Part shown: positions 1 to 8,540 of the stretch, one piece after another
Numbering within the stretch: the stretch's first letter is position 1
Layout: each line of letters opens with the position of its first letter
From: Ignavibacteriales bacterium
GTDB taxonomy: Bacteria > Bacteroidota > Ignavibacteria > Ignavibacteriales > Ignavibacteriaceae
DNA length: 64,000 nucleotides
Assembly: GCA_016700155.1 (NCBI GenBank)
Contig: CP065001.1
Span: 2,170,001 to 2,234,000 of the forward strand
Direction of reading: 5' to 3'
The notes under the pieces: generated by a model
Told to the model about the DNA's origin: nothing
Seen by the model: the letters and a program-made list of their open reading frames with translations, nothing else
The model's database searches: none
Made by a program: the position numbers and the translations under genes

Positions 1-179
1 CCTTCGTTGATATTCAGATTGAGCAGTTGAAATGCCCTGATGTGACTTGTAGATACATCAACAGTATCAAATCTTTCAAATGCATATATAGAAGTAGAAA
101 ACCTCCCATTAATATTCTGGGAGGTTCCAATTCCTGTAAAGCATAAGAAACAACTAATAATTATTAATAGTTTTTTCAT
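1..179 (-). CDS. Exported protein, N-terminal fragment (cut by window edge)
   Basis: An open frame starts at an ATG at 179 and runs off the left edge after about 59 codons without a stop. It begins MKKLLIIISCFLCF and continues through a hydrophobic stretch to a Thr-Ser-Gln cleavage-like site, a typical type I signal peptide, so the product is exported. The visible mature part is polar with alternating hydrophobic residues, which would fit an outer-membrane beta-barrel, but too little is visible to assign a family. It follows the tetraheme cytochrome gene on the same strand after 42 bases, so the two are probably co-transcribed. No clear Shine-Dalgarno is seen before the ATG. Confidence 0.7.
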   Translation of the reverse strand, partial: MKKLLIIISCFLCFTGIGTSQNINGRFSTSIYAFERFDTVDVSTSHIRAFQLLNLNINE

Positions 180-221
180 TTTACAATAAACTTAGTGTTA
201 AGTGAGTGCATTCGTTATTGA

Positions 222-764
222 TTATTTAGTTTTCGGGACTTCGTGTTTAATTTTTTCCCATGCCTCTGTTACATTTATCTCTTTGAAGGTTGGGCTTTCA
301 GAATTATGACATGTCACACAAAAACTTTCCAGTTTTTCATGAACAACTAATCCTTTTTTAACTGATTCCTCCCTGCTTTTCATTACCTTTATATCTTTGT
401 ATGCAGAACCGGGCCCGTGGCATGTTTCGCACTGAACACCATCTTCCATTTTAAATTTAGCGCCGAGTAAAGATTTATCAACATCTGAACCGCTTGTGTG
501 ACATTTCAAACAAGCCTGAGTTTCAGCAGCAGGAGTTAAATGCCCTAACCCTTTTGCAATTTCATTTGCTTTATCAGTTTGCAGCGTTTTAAAAGCCTGA
601 GCGTGAGCACTTTGTTTCCAGATATCAAGTTGCTTCCCCTGTTTTTCTGTTTTATGACACATTCCACATGCATCTGCACCTATGAAGGAATATTTTTCCT
701 GTGCGAATGCGAAATAGCCAATCGATAAACTGAATAATACAGGTAAGAACATTTTTTTTAACAT
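222..764 (-). CDS. Periplasmic tetraheme cytochrome c
   Basis: The 180-residue protein has a signal peptide (residues 1-21, ending FAFA before Gln22) and four CxxCH heme c attachment motifs: CGMCH at 33, CLKCH at 85, CETCH at 112 and CVTCH at 149. Extra histidines (His54, His75, His142) could be distal heme ligands. This spacing resembles the cytochrome c554/multiheme family that passes electrons in the periplasm; the donor and acceptor cannot be told from sequence. The start is firm: an AGGAGGAG Shine-Dalgarno at 767-774 sits just before the ATG. The gene downstream encodes another exported protein, so the pair may form a periplasm-to-outer-membrane electron path, which is inference only. 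Confidence 0.88.
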   Translation of the reverse strand: MLKKMFLPVLFSLSIGYFAFAQEKYSFIGADACGMCHKTEKQGKQLDIWKQSAHAQAFKTLQTDKANEIAKGLGHLTPAAETQACLKCHTSGSDVDKSLLGAKFKMEDGVQCETCHGPGSAYKDIKVMKSREESVKKGLVVHEKLESFCVTCHNSESPTFKEINVTEAWEKIKHEVPKTK

Positions 765-1306
765 AACTCCTCCTGAATGAACTTTTGAATATTTATTTTT
801 TTCCTGATTTCTATTTTAACAATTAACGGTTAATCATGAATTTTAACCGGACTTTAATTTGTAAATACTTATAAGAACTTCATTCATTAACTTTGATAAA
901 TGAATGGACTATTCCAAAACCGGGCAACAATCGCGGTTTTGGAACAAAAACCAAACCACATTTATGTACAATATTTCAGCATATAAATCACTGACATATT
1001 TCATTAGTGAGAAAAATTCTTTTTCACTTCTCACTTGAGAGAATAAACAATAATTACCGCTACTAAATAATTGCATCCCGCGCCATAAACTATATTCTGA
1101 GTTAAGTAATAACGGATACATATTCAGCTCGCTGTATACAGGAATTTTTTGGAAGGATGAATTGGATGATCAACAGTTCTGACATTCATAGTTTTTTCAG
1201 TAATTTTGTTTGAAAAATTCTTGTCCTCGCTGCATCGTAATAACAAAAATTGCCTGAGGAAATTTATAATTTTTTAATTGAATGTAAATAGTTTCAACAC
1301 ATTTTA
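765..1306. other. 542-base intergenic region with a stem-loop
   Basis: This AT-rich stretch separates the divergent cytochrome and MutS-like genes and should hold both promoters, although no convincing -35/-10 pair stands out. The only clear structure is the 11-bp inverted repeat at 912-944. A 70-codon open frame on the minus strand (909-1121) has no convincing start signal or recognisable sequence and ends inside the inverted repeat, so it is not called. No RNA gene was recognised. Confidence 0.6.
912..944. repeat. Perfect 11-bp inverted repeat (stem-loop)
   Basis: TTCCAAAACCG at 912-922 is matched exactly by CGGTTTTGGAA at 934-944, around an 11-base loop. Neither strand has a T-run immediately after the stem, so it is not a standard intrinsic terminator. 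It could be an operator, a processing hairpin or a dispersed intergenic repeat. Confidence 0.6.
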
Positions 1307-3124
1307 ATGTTAAGCATAAAAGAATACTTAAAACTATCTATAACAAAATTTTCTGCGCGTGAAAAGAGATTGACCGCTCAGAGTAAAAATCTGGCAGTAA
1401 TCAGAGTAGTTTTGTTTCTCATTTCGCTGGTTTTGTTTATCTACTTTGTTATTACGGATAATGTCATTTTATACTGGTCAGTTTTGTCACTGTTCATAGT
1501 ATCATTTGGGATATTGACTGGTATACACAATAAAATTGAAAAAGGAATTCTCCGTAACAAACTGTGGCAGAGGTTGAAGGAATTAAACCTTGCCAGACTT
1601 GAAATAGATTGGGAAAAAATTCCTCTGCATAGTCAGGATCAAATTCAGGAACTTCATCCCTTTCAAAAGGACCTTGATATTTCCGGTCAACACTCATTAA
1701 TTCATTTAATCGATACAACTATATCTGAGCAGGGACACGCCCTGTTGACAACCTGGCTTACATCATATAAAAATAATTTAACTGATATTCATTCCCGGCA
1801 GCGGCTTGTTAAAGAACTCATTAGTGAGACGAGGTACAGGGATAAACTTCAACTGGCTTTTTTGTCTGTCGCTAAAAAGAAGTTGAACGGAGATGTTCTG
1901 ATTGAAAAACTAAATCAGAATAACTCGCTTCCTTCAATCCGGAAGATATTAAAGATATTGTTGGTAATAGCTCCAATCAATATCATACTCTTCCTTTCAT
2001 TTCTTCTTTTTAGTGTACCCGCTTTTTTTTCAATAACAGTTTTGATCTATCTGGCAATCCATTGGTTTAATTTAAAATATATAAGCAGTCTGTTTGAAAA
2101 GGCTGATTCATTAATGAGCGAATTAGGAAGATTCAGTACAGTGCTTGAGTTTGTAGAAGTGAATCCACTAAACAGGTGCCCCGAAGCAAAGGAATTATGT
2201 TCTGTGTTCTACAGCAAGCATAGTCCGGCAAAATTGTTTAAAAGGATAAACAGAATTATTTACGCTTTGAGTTTTCAAAAGAACCCGCTCTTTGAACTAC
2301 TATTGAATGCATTGTTTCCGTGGGATTTTTATTTCTCATACAGATTTGAAATCATTAAAGATGAAGTAAAAGAATCGCTTCCAAAGTGGCTGGATGTATG
2401 GTATAAATTAGAAGCACTAAACTCACTGTCAAACTTTGGCTGGCTGAATCCCGGATATACTTTTCCAAAAATTATTAGTGAAGAAGAAAACCCACTAGAA
2501 ATTTTTAGTGTAAAATCAATCGGGCATCCATTAATTCCTGTAAGTCAAAAAGTGACGAATGATTTCACTGTCAATTCAATGGGAGAAGTTTCCATAATTA
2601 CCGGTTCAAATATGTCTGGAAAAAGTACATTTCTGAAAACTGCCGGAGTGAATCTTGCACTTGCTTATGCAGGTGCGCCTGTCAATGCGACCGGGATGAG
2701 TACAAAGCTTTTCCGGATATTCAGCAGTCTTAAAGTGAATGATTCTGTAACCGATGGAGTTTCCTTTTTTTATGCCGAAGTTAAACGATTAAAATATCTA
2801 CTTGATGAATTGAATATTGAAACAGATGAACCTCTTTTCTTTTTAATTGATGAAATTTTTCGCGGAACAAATAATGTGGAAAGGTTAATTGGCAGCCGAT
2901 CTTATGTTAAAGCAATTTCCGGGAAGAATGGAGTTGGTTTGATTTCCACTCACGATCTTGAACTGATCAAATTAGAAAATAAAAATAAACTTGTCAGGAA
3001 TTTTCACTTTAAGGAGGATGCCATTGATGGTAAAATGGTGTTTGACTATAAGTTAAGACAAGGTCCGTGTCCCACAACGAACGCTCTTAAGATCATGAAA
3101 CTTGAAGGTCTTCCAATTGAATAA
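1307..3124 (+). CDS. Membrane-anchored MutS-like ABC ATPase
   Basis: The 605-residue protein carries a C-terminal MutS domain V ATPase: Walker A GSNMSGKST at residues 433-441 and Walker B LIDE ending at Asp515-Glu516, followed by FRGTNN. The N-terminus has a hydrophobic hairpin (about residues 29-73), with a second hydrophobic pair at about 213-252. It is shorter than classical MutS (about 850 residues) and shows no mismatch-recognition domain I. It therefore matches the membrane-bound MutS-related proteins common in Bacteroidota rather than the mismatch-repair MutS. The real substrate is unknown for this family; binding of branched or recombining DNA at the membrane is a guess. The gene converges on the endonuclease I gene 27 bases downstream. 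Confidence 0.85.
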   Translation: MLSIKEYLKLSITKFSAREKRLTAQSKNLAVIRVVLFLISLVLFIYFVITDNVILYWSVLSLFIVSFGILTGIHNKIEKGILRNKLWQRLKELNLARLEIDWEKIPLHSQDQIQELHPFQKDLDISGQHSLIHLIDTTISEQGHALLTTWLTSYKNNLTDIHSRQRLVKELISETRYRDKLQLAFLSVAKKKLNGDVLIEKLNQNNSLPSIRKILKILLVIAPINIILFLSFLLFSVPAFFSITVLIYLAIHWFNLKYISSLFEKADSLMSELGRFSTVLEFVEVNPLNRCPEAKELCSVFYSKHSPAKLFKRINRIIYALSFQKNPLFELLLNALFPWDFYFSYRFEIIKDEVKESLPKWLDVWYKLEALNSLSNFGWLNPGYTFPKIISEEENPLEIFSVKSIGHPLIPVSQKVTNDFTVNSMGEVSIITGSNMSGKSTFLKTAGVNLALAYAGAPVNATGMSTKLFRIFSSLKVNDSVTDGVSFFYAEVKRLKYLLDELNIETDEPLFFLIDEIFRGTNNVERLIGSRSYVKAISGKNGVGLISTHDLELIKLENKNKLVRNFHFKEDAIDGKMVFDYKLRQGPCPTTNALKIMKLEGLPIE

Positions 3125-3151
3125 TTTTTGATTTCAGCTATTCACTCTACC

Positions 3152-4846
3152 CTATTTAAGAAGCATCATCTTTTTTGTCTTAATATTTTCGGCTGTTGTA
3201 AGCTGATAAAAATAAATTCCTGTCGGAAGTGAGTTCTTTAAATTTTCATCCGGGAAATTTATTTCATATACACCGGGAGATTTTGACTCGTTAACAAGTG
3301 TTGTAATTTCTTTTCCAAGCACATCAAATATTTTAAGTGTTACAAAAACCTGTGAGTTCGATCTATTGGAGTTGATCGAAAACCTGATCTTTGTTTCCGG
3401 GTTAAACGGGTTCGGATAATTTTGTTCAAGTTCGAATTCCGAAGAGAAATAAATGGGTTCATTAATACCGACACTATTATCTTTCCCTGTTCCGGTTAAG
3501 TTTATTTCGAATGTCTGAATTCCGGCATAAACTTTCAAAATACCTGAGTATGAAGTTAAACTATCAGGTTTGAACAACACTGGCACTTTTACTGATGAGT
3601 AAGGATTGATTTCATCGAAGTTGTAGCTTATGGAAAAATGGTCATCACTCAGAACAATACTATCAAGATTCAGGATTCCATTTCCTTTATTGGCGATATA
3701 AATGAATTGCGACGTTGAATCTCCAACGAGAGTGGAATCAAAATTTACTTCTAACGGCAATACCTTCAGTTCTGTAAATAAAGGGCGGGGCGTGTTCGTA
3801 ACAAAACTGTAAATCCTGTTGGCAAATTCAGGATGATCTATAAACGGATTTCTTTTCATCTGAAAAGAAGCTATAGCAGTATTCCTTGCGGATTCAATGG
3901 TTCCAACAGAATCAAGTTCATTCCATCCGCGAAAAACATTTTCCTGAACCTGTGTAAAAAAACTACCGTAGTTCTGAGGATAACGGATTAAAAAGTAAAA
4001 CATCGAACGGCTTACATCTCCTTTATGAATGTCACGCGGTTCAAATACAATCTGGTTCAAACTATTTCGTCCAAGCCTGCTTCCTGCTGAATCCCAGGTT
4101 ACATTACTTACAACATTTCCAAAGGGATAGTTAGCTCTTACATTATTGGCGTTTGCATCAGTCGGGTAAAGATGAAAAAGATCTGAACGCATCGGTTCAT
4201 CTTCATTAAAGTTTGATTGAGGCCAGGTGTGCTCAGTATTAAAGTTATAATTATTCTGGGCATTGGTCCTGTCAGTATAACCGACGGCTTCCCTTCCCGT
4301 GTAAACACATTCTAGTGTATTAACAGGAGCACCCTGTCCGTTGACTTTTTTATTGTCGATCTCCATAAACATTTTATCACGGGCAAGATTATAGCCCAGC
4401 GATGTATGACCGAACACAAGAGTAGTTAAAGCGTTCTTCAATTGTGCATCATACTTATTAAATGTACCTGCATCATAGCTGTCTCCATATAATGCGCTTC
4501 CAGACAGATTCAAATAGAGTCCGTTAGAATTTTCACGACCCTTCATTTCCAGGATATCATTATAAACTACATTCTGAACAGGATGATAAGTTACAGTTAT
4601 TTCAGTACTGTCATTTGGGTCAAGAAAAACCAATGTATCTGACATTGTGAAGACATTGTTGATGTTTGATATAGCGAATGTGTCTGGCAGTCCTGACATA
4701 TTTTTTATTTTCAGATTCATACTGTTTGAGGTATTTGTAAGAACCTGTCCCCAGCTAAGTGAATCAACACTTACACTAACCTGAGGGAAGCTTACTGAAC
4801 AATAAAAGAATATCACTATGAATACGGGGAATAATTTTTTCTTCAT
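3152..4846 (-). CDS. Secreted endonuclease I family nuclease with T9SS sorting tail
   Basis: The ATG at 4846 is preferred over an upstream ATG at 4882 because the signal peptide (MKKKLFPVFIVIFF, ending SFPQ) begins there, giving 564 residues. Next comes a choice-of-anchor-type immunoglobulin-like region (about 15-120). The endonuclease I fold follows, with the signature EHTWPQS (His206) and a downstream DLFHL-YP-D block that supplies metal-binding and catalytic residues. A second immunoglobulin-like domain occupies about 360-460, and a C-terminal type IX secretion sorting domain starts with EQNYPNPFNPETKI. The family cleaves DNA and RNA non-specifically. Here it should be exported across the outer membrane and attached or released, probably to scavenge nucleic acids. 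Confidence 0.9.
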   Translation of the reverse strand: MKKKLFPVFIVIFFYCSVSFPQVSVSVDSLSWGQVLTNTSNSMNLKIKNMSGLPDTFAISNINNVFTMSDTLVFLDPNDSTEITVTYHPVQNVVYNDILEMKGRENSNGLYLNLSGSALYGDSYDAGTFNKYDAQLKNALTTLVFGHTSLGYNLARDKMFMEIDNKKVNGQGAPVNTLECVYTGREAVGYTDRTNAQNNYNFNTEHTWPQSNFNEDEPMRSDLFHLYPTDANANNVRANYPFGNVVSNVTWDSAGSRLGRNSLNQIVFEPRDIHKGDVSRSMFYFLIRYPQNYGSFFTQVQENVFRGWNELDSVGTIESARNTAIASFQMKRNPFIDHPEFANRIYSFVTNTPRPLFTELKVLPLEVNFDSTLVGDSTSQFIYIANKGNGILNLDSIVLSDDHFSISYNFDEINPYSSVKVPVLFKPDSLTSYSGILKVYAGIQTFEINLTGTGKDNSVGINEPIYFSSEFELEQNYPNPFNPETKIRFSINSNRSNSQVFVTLKIFDVLGKEITTLVNESKSPGVYEINFPDENLKNSLPTGIYFYQLTTAENIKTKKMMLLK

Positions 4847-4963
4847 GAAGTCCGTTATTAATTTAATGTTAAACTTACTCACGCATTTTTATATTTACAA
4901 TTATTTTGATTAGCTTTGCCCTCACAATTTTCAAAACAAATTTACTGCAAGTTATATTTATCC

Positions 4964-4967
4964 GGAG
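4964..4967 (+). promoter_or_regulatory. Shine-Dalgarno deciding the GTG start of the SET protein
   Basis: GGAG lies 7 bases before the GTG at 4975. The more upstream in-frame TTG at 4906 has no such signal and would add 23 residues with no SET similarity. Confidence 0.6.
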
Positions 4968-4974
4968 TCATCGC

Positions 4975-5376
4975 GTGTCAATCCACAGTACTTTAGAAAC
5001 GAATATTTACGTTAAAGAATCGTCCATTCATGGAACAGGTTTATTTACATCTGTTTTTATACCCGAAGGTTCTAAGATCATGTTCATTACAGGAGAAGTA
5101 ATTTCTGAAGATGAATGTGTCAGACGGGAAGAAGAAGGTAACGTTTATATCTTCTGGAATGAAATTAATTATATTGATACTTCCGGCACTGATAAAATAA
5201 AATTCATCAATCACGATTGTGACCACAATTGTGATGTTACGGATGGCAGTGAAGATCATCTTGTACTTATCGCATCAAAAAATATTTCAGCCGGCGAAGA
5301 ACTTACTATAGACTATGGTTATGAAGAAATTTATGACTATTGCAACTGTAATCTTTGTTCCGCTCAGGTAGCCTAA
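4975..5376 (+). CDS. SET-domain protein (putative protein-lysine methyltransferase)
   Basis: The product is about 134 residues from the GTG at 4975. It shows the SET fold in order: a GTGLF block near the N-terminus (SAM binding), a central INHDCDHNC motif (the NHxCxPN-like knot strand), a DYGYEE motif (the catalytic-Tyr region), and a terminal CNCNLC that resembles a post-SET zinc-binding CxCxxC. SET proteins transfer methyl groups from S-adenosylmethionine to lysines. Bacterial members are small, sporadic and mostly of unknown target. The gene stands alone, divergent from the secreted nuclease and converging on typA, so its context gives no substrate clue. Confidence 0.85.
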   Translation: MSIHSTLETNIYVKESSIHGTGLFTSVFIPEGSKIMFITGEVISEDECVRREEEGNVYIFWNEINYIDTSGTDKIKFINHDCDHNCDVTDGSEDHLVLIASKNISAGEELTIDYGYEEIYDYCNCNLCSAQVA

Positions 5377-5396
5377 TAATAATCCGAATCATTACG

Positions 5397-7241
5397 TCAA
5401 CTCGGGAGTGCCGCTTCTTTTTGTTTTGCAGCAAGTCGCGCATTCTTCTTGTCCATCTCGGTAAGGTACTTTTTCCTGATCCTTATATTCTCCGGGGTTA
5501 CTTCAACATATTCATCATCGGTTATCCATTCAATTGCCTGTTCCAGTGGTAATATCGTTGGTGGTTCAAGTCTTATGGCTTCATCAGCACCGGACGCACG
5601 CATATTTGTTAGCTGTTTTGTTTTAGTTACGTTAACCAGCATATCATTTGCCCTGGAATTTTCACCAACAACCATTCCCTCATATACTTTAGTCTGCGGT
5701 TCAATAAAAAAGATTGACCGCTCCTGCAATTTGAACATCGCGTAAGCAGAAGCAATTCCACTCTCCATTGCGACAAGCGCACCTCTCTGACGACTGACTA
5801 TTTCACCTTTAAATGGTTCAAAGCAATGAAAGTTATGATGAAGAATTCCGGTACCTTTTGTATCAGTCATAAATTCATTCCTGTAGCCGATCAATCCGCG
5901 TGAAGGAATCATAAATTCAATACGGGTATTGTCATTAAAGGTGATCATATTTTTCATTTCACCTTTTCGTTTGCCAAGTTTTTCAATTACAATTCCGACA
6001 AACTCCTCAGGTACATCTATTATAACATGTTCTACCGGTTCAGAAAGAACATCGTGAATTCTTTTCATTATCACCTGCGGCTTACTCAGTTGAAGTTCAT
6101 AGCCTTCACGCCGCATATTTTCAATCAGTATTGCTAAATGCAGTTCACCTCTTCCACTGACTTTAAAAACGTCGGGACTTTCTGTCATTTCAACTGTAAG
6201 ACTTACGTTTGATTTTAATTCTCTCGAAAGCCTCTCACTTATATTCCTTGTAGTTACATATTTACCTTCCTGCCCTGCAAACGGTGAATTGTTAACCATG
6301 AAGTTCATAGTTATTGTCGGTTCATCAATGGTAACAAAAGGCAGTCCTTCAGGCTTTCTGGGGCTGGCAACTGTATCACCGATATCAACATCCTCCAGTC
6401 CGGCTATTGCTCCAATGTCACCGGCTGTGAGTGATTCTGCTTCAATACGTTTAATATTTTCGAAGGTATAAATTTTTGTAACCTTAGCATTTATCTTTTC
6501 ACCTTCTCTCGTGATAAGTACAATATTCTCTCCGAGGTTGATCTTGCCTGAATGAATTCTTCCGATTCCTATCCTGCCGAGGTAATCATTGTAGTCAATT
6601 GCTGAAATCAACATTTGAAATTCCTCTTCAAGATTTGCCTCCGGAGCCGGTACATTTTTAATAATGGTTTCAAAAAGCGGAGTTAGATTTACGCCGTTAT
6701 CATCGAGATTAATTTTAGCAATACCCTGTTTTGCAATTGCATAAACGAAAGGAAAATCAAGTTGTTCCTCAGTCGCGCCTAATGAAACAAAAAGATCAAA
6801 AACTTCATCAAGAACTTCATTAGGGCGTGCATCTTTTCTGTCAATCTTGTTAATAACTACGATTGGTTTAAGATTTAATTCCAAAGATTTTTTTAACACA
6901 AATTTCGTTTGCGGTAACGGACCTTCGGCCGCGTCTACAAGAAGCAAAACACCATCAACCATTCTTAGTGTTCTTTCAACTTCGCCGCCAAAATCCGCAT
7001 GACCGGGAGTATCAATAATATTAATTTTAACATCGTTATAACTTATGCTGAGATTTTTTGCCAGGATAGTTATACCTCTCTCCTTTTCAAGTGCGTTTGA
7101 ATCCATAATTCTTTTTTCAACCTGCTGGTTTGCTCTGAACGCGCCAGTCTGGTTAAGCATATGATCAACAAGAGTTGTTTTACCGTGGTCAACGTGTGCT
7201 ATGATCGCAATATTCCTTATATCTTCTCTAACTTTTTTCAC
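5397..7241 (-). CDS. typA: Ribosome-associated translational GTPase TypA/BipA
   Basis: At 614 residues this is full length for TypA. It has the translational-GTPase G motifs: AHVDHGKTT (G1), RGITI (G2), DTPGHADF (G3) and NKIDR (G4). EF-G-like domains II, III and V follow, then the TypA-specific C-terminal domain with the RGLIGYR block. TypA binds the 70S ribosome at the EF-G site and supports large-subunit assembly and growth under cold or other stress. The start codon is GTG at 7241, with AAGGA a few bases upstream. The clpS gene lies upstream on the same strand with a hairpin between, so the two may be separately or only partly co-transcribed. Confidence 0.96.
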   Translation of the reverse strand: MKKVREDIRNIAIIAHVDHGKTTLVDHMLNQTGAFRANQQVEKRIMDSNALEKERGITILAKNLSISYNDVKINIIDTPGHADFGGEVERTLRMVDGVLLLVDAAEGPLPQTKFVLKKSLELNLKPIVVINKIDRKDARPNEVLDEVFDLFVSLGATEEQLDFPFVYAIAKQGIAKINLDDNGVNLTPLFETIIKNVPAPEANLEEEFQMLISAIDYNDYLGRIGIGRIHSGKINLGENIVLITREGEKINAKVTKIYTFENIKRIEAESLTAGDIGAIAGLEDVDIGDTVASPRKPEGLPFVTIDEPTITMNFMVNNSPFAGQEGKYVTTRNISERLSRELKSNVSLTVEMTESPDVFKVSGRGELHLAILIENMRREGYELQLSKPQVIMKRIHDVLSEPVEHVIIDVPEEFVGIVIEKLGKRKGEMKNMITFNDNTRIEFMIPSRGLIGYRNEFMTDTKGTGILHHNFHCFEPFKGEIVSRQRGALVAMESGIASAYAMFKLQERSIFFIEPQTKVYEGMVVGENSRANDMLVNVTKTKQLTNMRASGADEAIRLEPPTILPLEQAIEWITDDEYVEVTPENIRIRKKYLTEMDKKNARLAAKQKEAALPS

Positions 7242-7291
7242 AAAGTCCTTTCAAATTTTTATTGGTGAATTACTTGCTTTAAAGGAAAGTC

Positions 7292-7313
7292 CCTGACCCC
7301 AAGGGGGTTCAGG
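7292..7313 (-). terminator. Hairpin at the 3' end of clpS
   Basis: CCTGACCCC at 7292-7300 pairs with GGGG-T-TCAGG at 7304-7313 (one bulged T), and the clpS stop codon lies inside the stem. The minus-strand continuation is pyrimidine-rich but not a solid T-run. It could be a weak terminator or attenuator between clpS and typA. Confidence 0.45.
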
Positions 7314-7599
7314 TAATTATCTGAGTATTCAGTGCTATTTCCTCAAGAACTGTAGAAACTCTGAGGCAGTCTTTAAGCGAGCCGTTAAAAACAATCGATT
7401 TGCCTTTAACGTGCACTTCAAATGCATGACTTCTTGCAGTTTCAAATGTACAGCTTATTGCTTTAATTAGCTGAATAATTACTTCATCAAAAGTATGCCA
7501 GTCATCATTGTATAATACTACACGGCTTAATACATCAATCGTAGTTTCTTCATCAACGAGAATATCAATTTCAGGTTTTTCATCAATTCTTTTTTGCAT
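7309..7599 (-). CDS. clpS: ATP-dependent Clp protease adaptor ClpS
   Basis: The ATG at 7599 gives 96 residues, the usual ClpS size; an upstream start at 7653 would only add promoter sequence. The diagnostic ClpS core VVLYNDDWHTFDEVI is present, followed by the helix with the conserved His of the family (ARSHAFEVHVKG). ClpS docks on the N-domain of ClpA/ClpC and delivers N-degron substrates with bulky N-terminal residues to ClpP. No Clp ATPase is in this window, so it would act in trans. The gene is divergent from the etf operon. Confidence 0.93.
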   Translation of the reverse strand: MQKRIDEKPEIDILVDEETTIDVLSRVVLYNDDWHTFDEVIIQLIKAISCTFETARSHAFEVHVKGKSIVFNGSLKDCLRVSTVLEEIALNTQIIT

Positions 7600-7773
7600 A
7601 GTGCAAAAATAAACAATTGAGGCTGAACTTAAAAGACACAAACGTGTTCTCAATAAAGAAACCTGATGCTGATGAAATTCTTTATTGTCAAATCCAAATC
7701 GGCTTAGTTTGTTTTTATAGCAGTGTATGTTTATATTTTTTTATCAAAAATCAGAGTATTAAACGGAGGCTGA

Positions 7774-8526
7774 ATGAAAATAGCAGTATGTGTGAGCCAT
7801 GTACCCGACACTGCTACTAAGATAAAAATTGGTTCTGCCGAGAAAATAATCGACCCGGCAGGAGTTACTTATATAATTAATCCCTACGATGAGTTTGCGG
7901 TTGAAGAAGCATTAAAACTGAAAGAAAAGTTTGGCGGAGATTCCGAAGTCACTGCTGTCAGTGTTGGAAATGATGCTAATAAAGAAACAATTCGTAAAGC
8001 TCTGGCGATGGGAGTTGATAAAGGTATACTTCTTAAAACAGATGTGGAAACTGATTCATATTTCGTGGCAAGTGCATTATCCGGTGAATTAAAATCCGGT
8101 GGCTATGATTTAATTTTATTCGGCAAACAGTCTGTTGATTTTGATAATTCAATCACCGGTCAGCTTACTGCAGAAATGCTTGGTTATAATTGTATATCGG
8201 TTGTCGTTCTATTAAATATTGATGGAAATAAAATTACTGCAGAAAGAGAAATAGAAGGCGGCAGAGAAGTAATCTCCACTGAATTACCGGCTGTGATTAC
8301 AGCACAGAAAGGGTTGAATGAACCGCGTTATGCTTCTTTGAAAGGTATAATGGCGGCAAAAAAGAAAGTCATAGAGGAAAAAGTTCTCACAGACATTCAA
8401 AACAAAACTGAAATACTGAAACTAAGATTGCCTTCACCTAAAAATCCGGGAAGAATAATAGGAACTGATAAATCAGCTGTTCCGGAATTAGTAAGATTGT
8501 TAAGGGAAGAAGCAAAAGTCATTTAA
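7774..8526 (+). CDS. etfB: Electron transfer flavoprotein beta subunit
   Basis: The 250 residues match EtfB, starting MKIAVCVSHVPDT and containing the beta-subunit AMP/nucleotide-binding region with the NPYDEFAVEEALKLK block. EtfB pairs with EtfA to carry electrons from acyl-CoA and other flavin dehydrogenases toward the quinone pool. A GGAGG Shine-Dalgarno precedes the ATG. It is the first gene of a three-gene operon, 14 bases from etfA. Nothing here points to a bifurcating EtfAB (no adjacent butyryl-CoA dehydrogenase or FixCX), so a classical role in fatty-acid or amino-acid oxidation is more likely. Confidence 0.95.
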   Translation: MKIAVCVSHVPDTATKIKIGSAEKIIDPAGVTYIINPYDEFAVEEALKLKEKFGGDSEVTAVSVGNDANKETIRKALAMGVDKGILLKTDVETDSYFVASALSGELKSGGYDLILFGKQSVDFDNSITGQLTAEMLGYNCISVVVLLNIDGNKITAEREIEGGREVISTELPAVITAQKGLNEPRYASLKGIMAAKKKVIEEKVLTDIQNKTEILKLRLPSPKNPGRIIGTDKSAVPELVRLLREEAKVI

Positions 8527-8540
8527 AGGAAATTAAAATA

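Noticed and set aside
909..1121. 70-codon open frame on the minus strand in the 765-1306 gap
   Set aside because: No ribosome site, no recognisable domain, its end lies inside the inverted repeat, and its composition looks random.
7617..7820. 67-codon plus-strand frame running into etfB
   Set aside because: It covers the etf promoter region in a different frame from etfB and has no family features.
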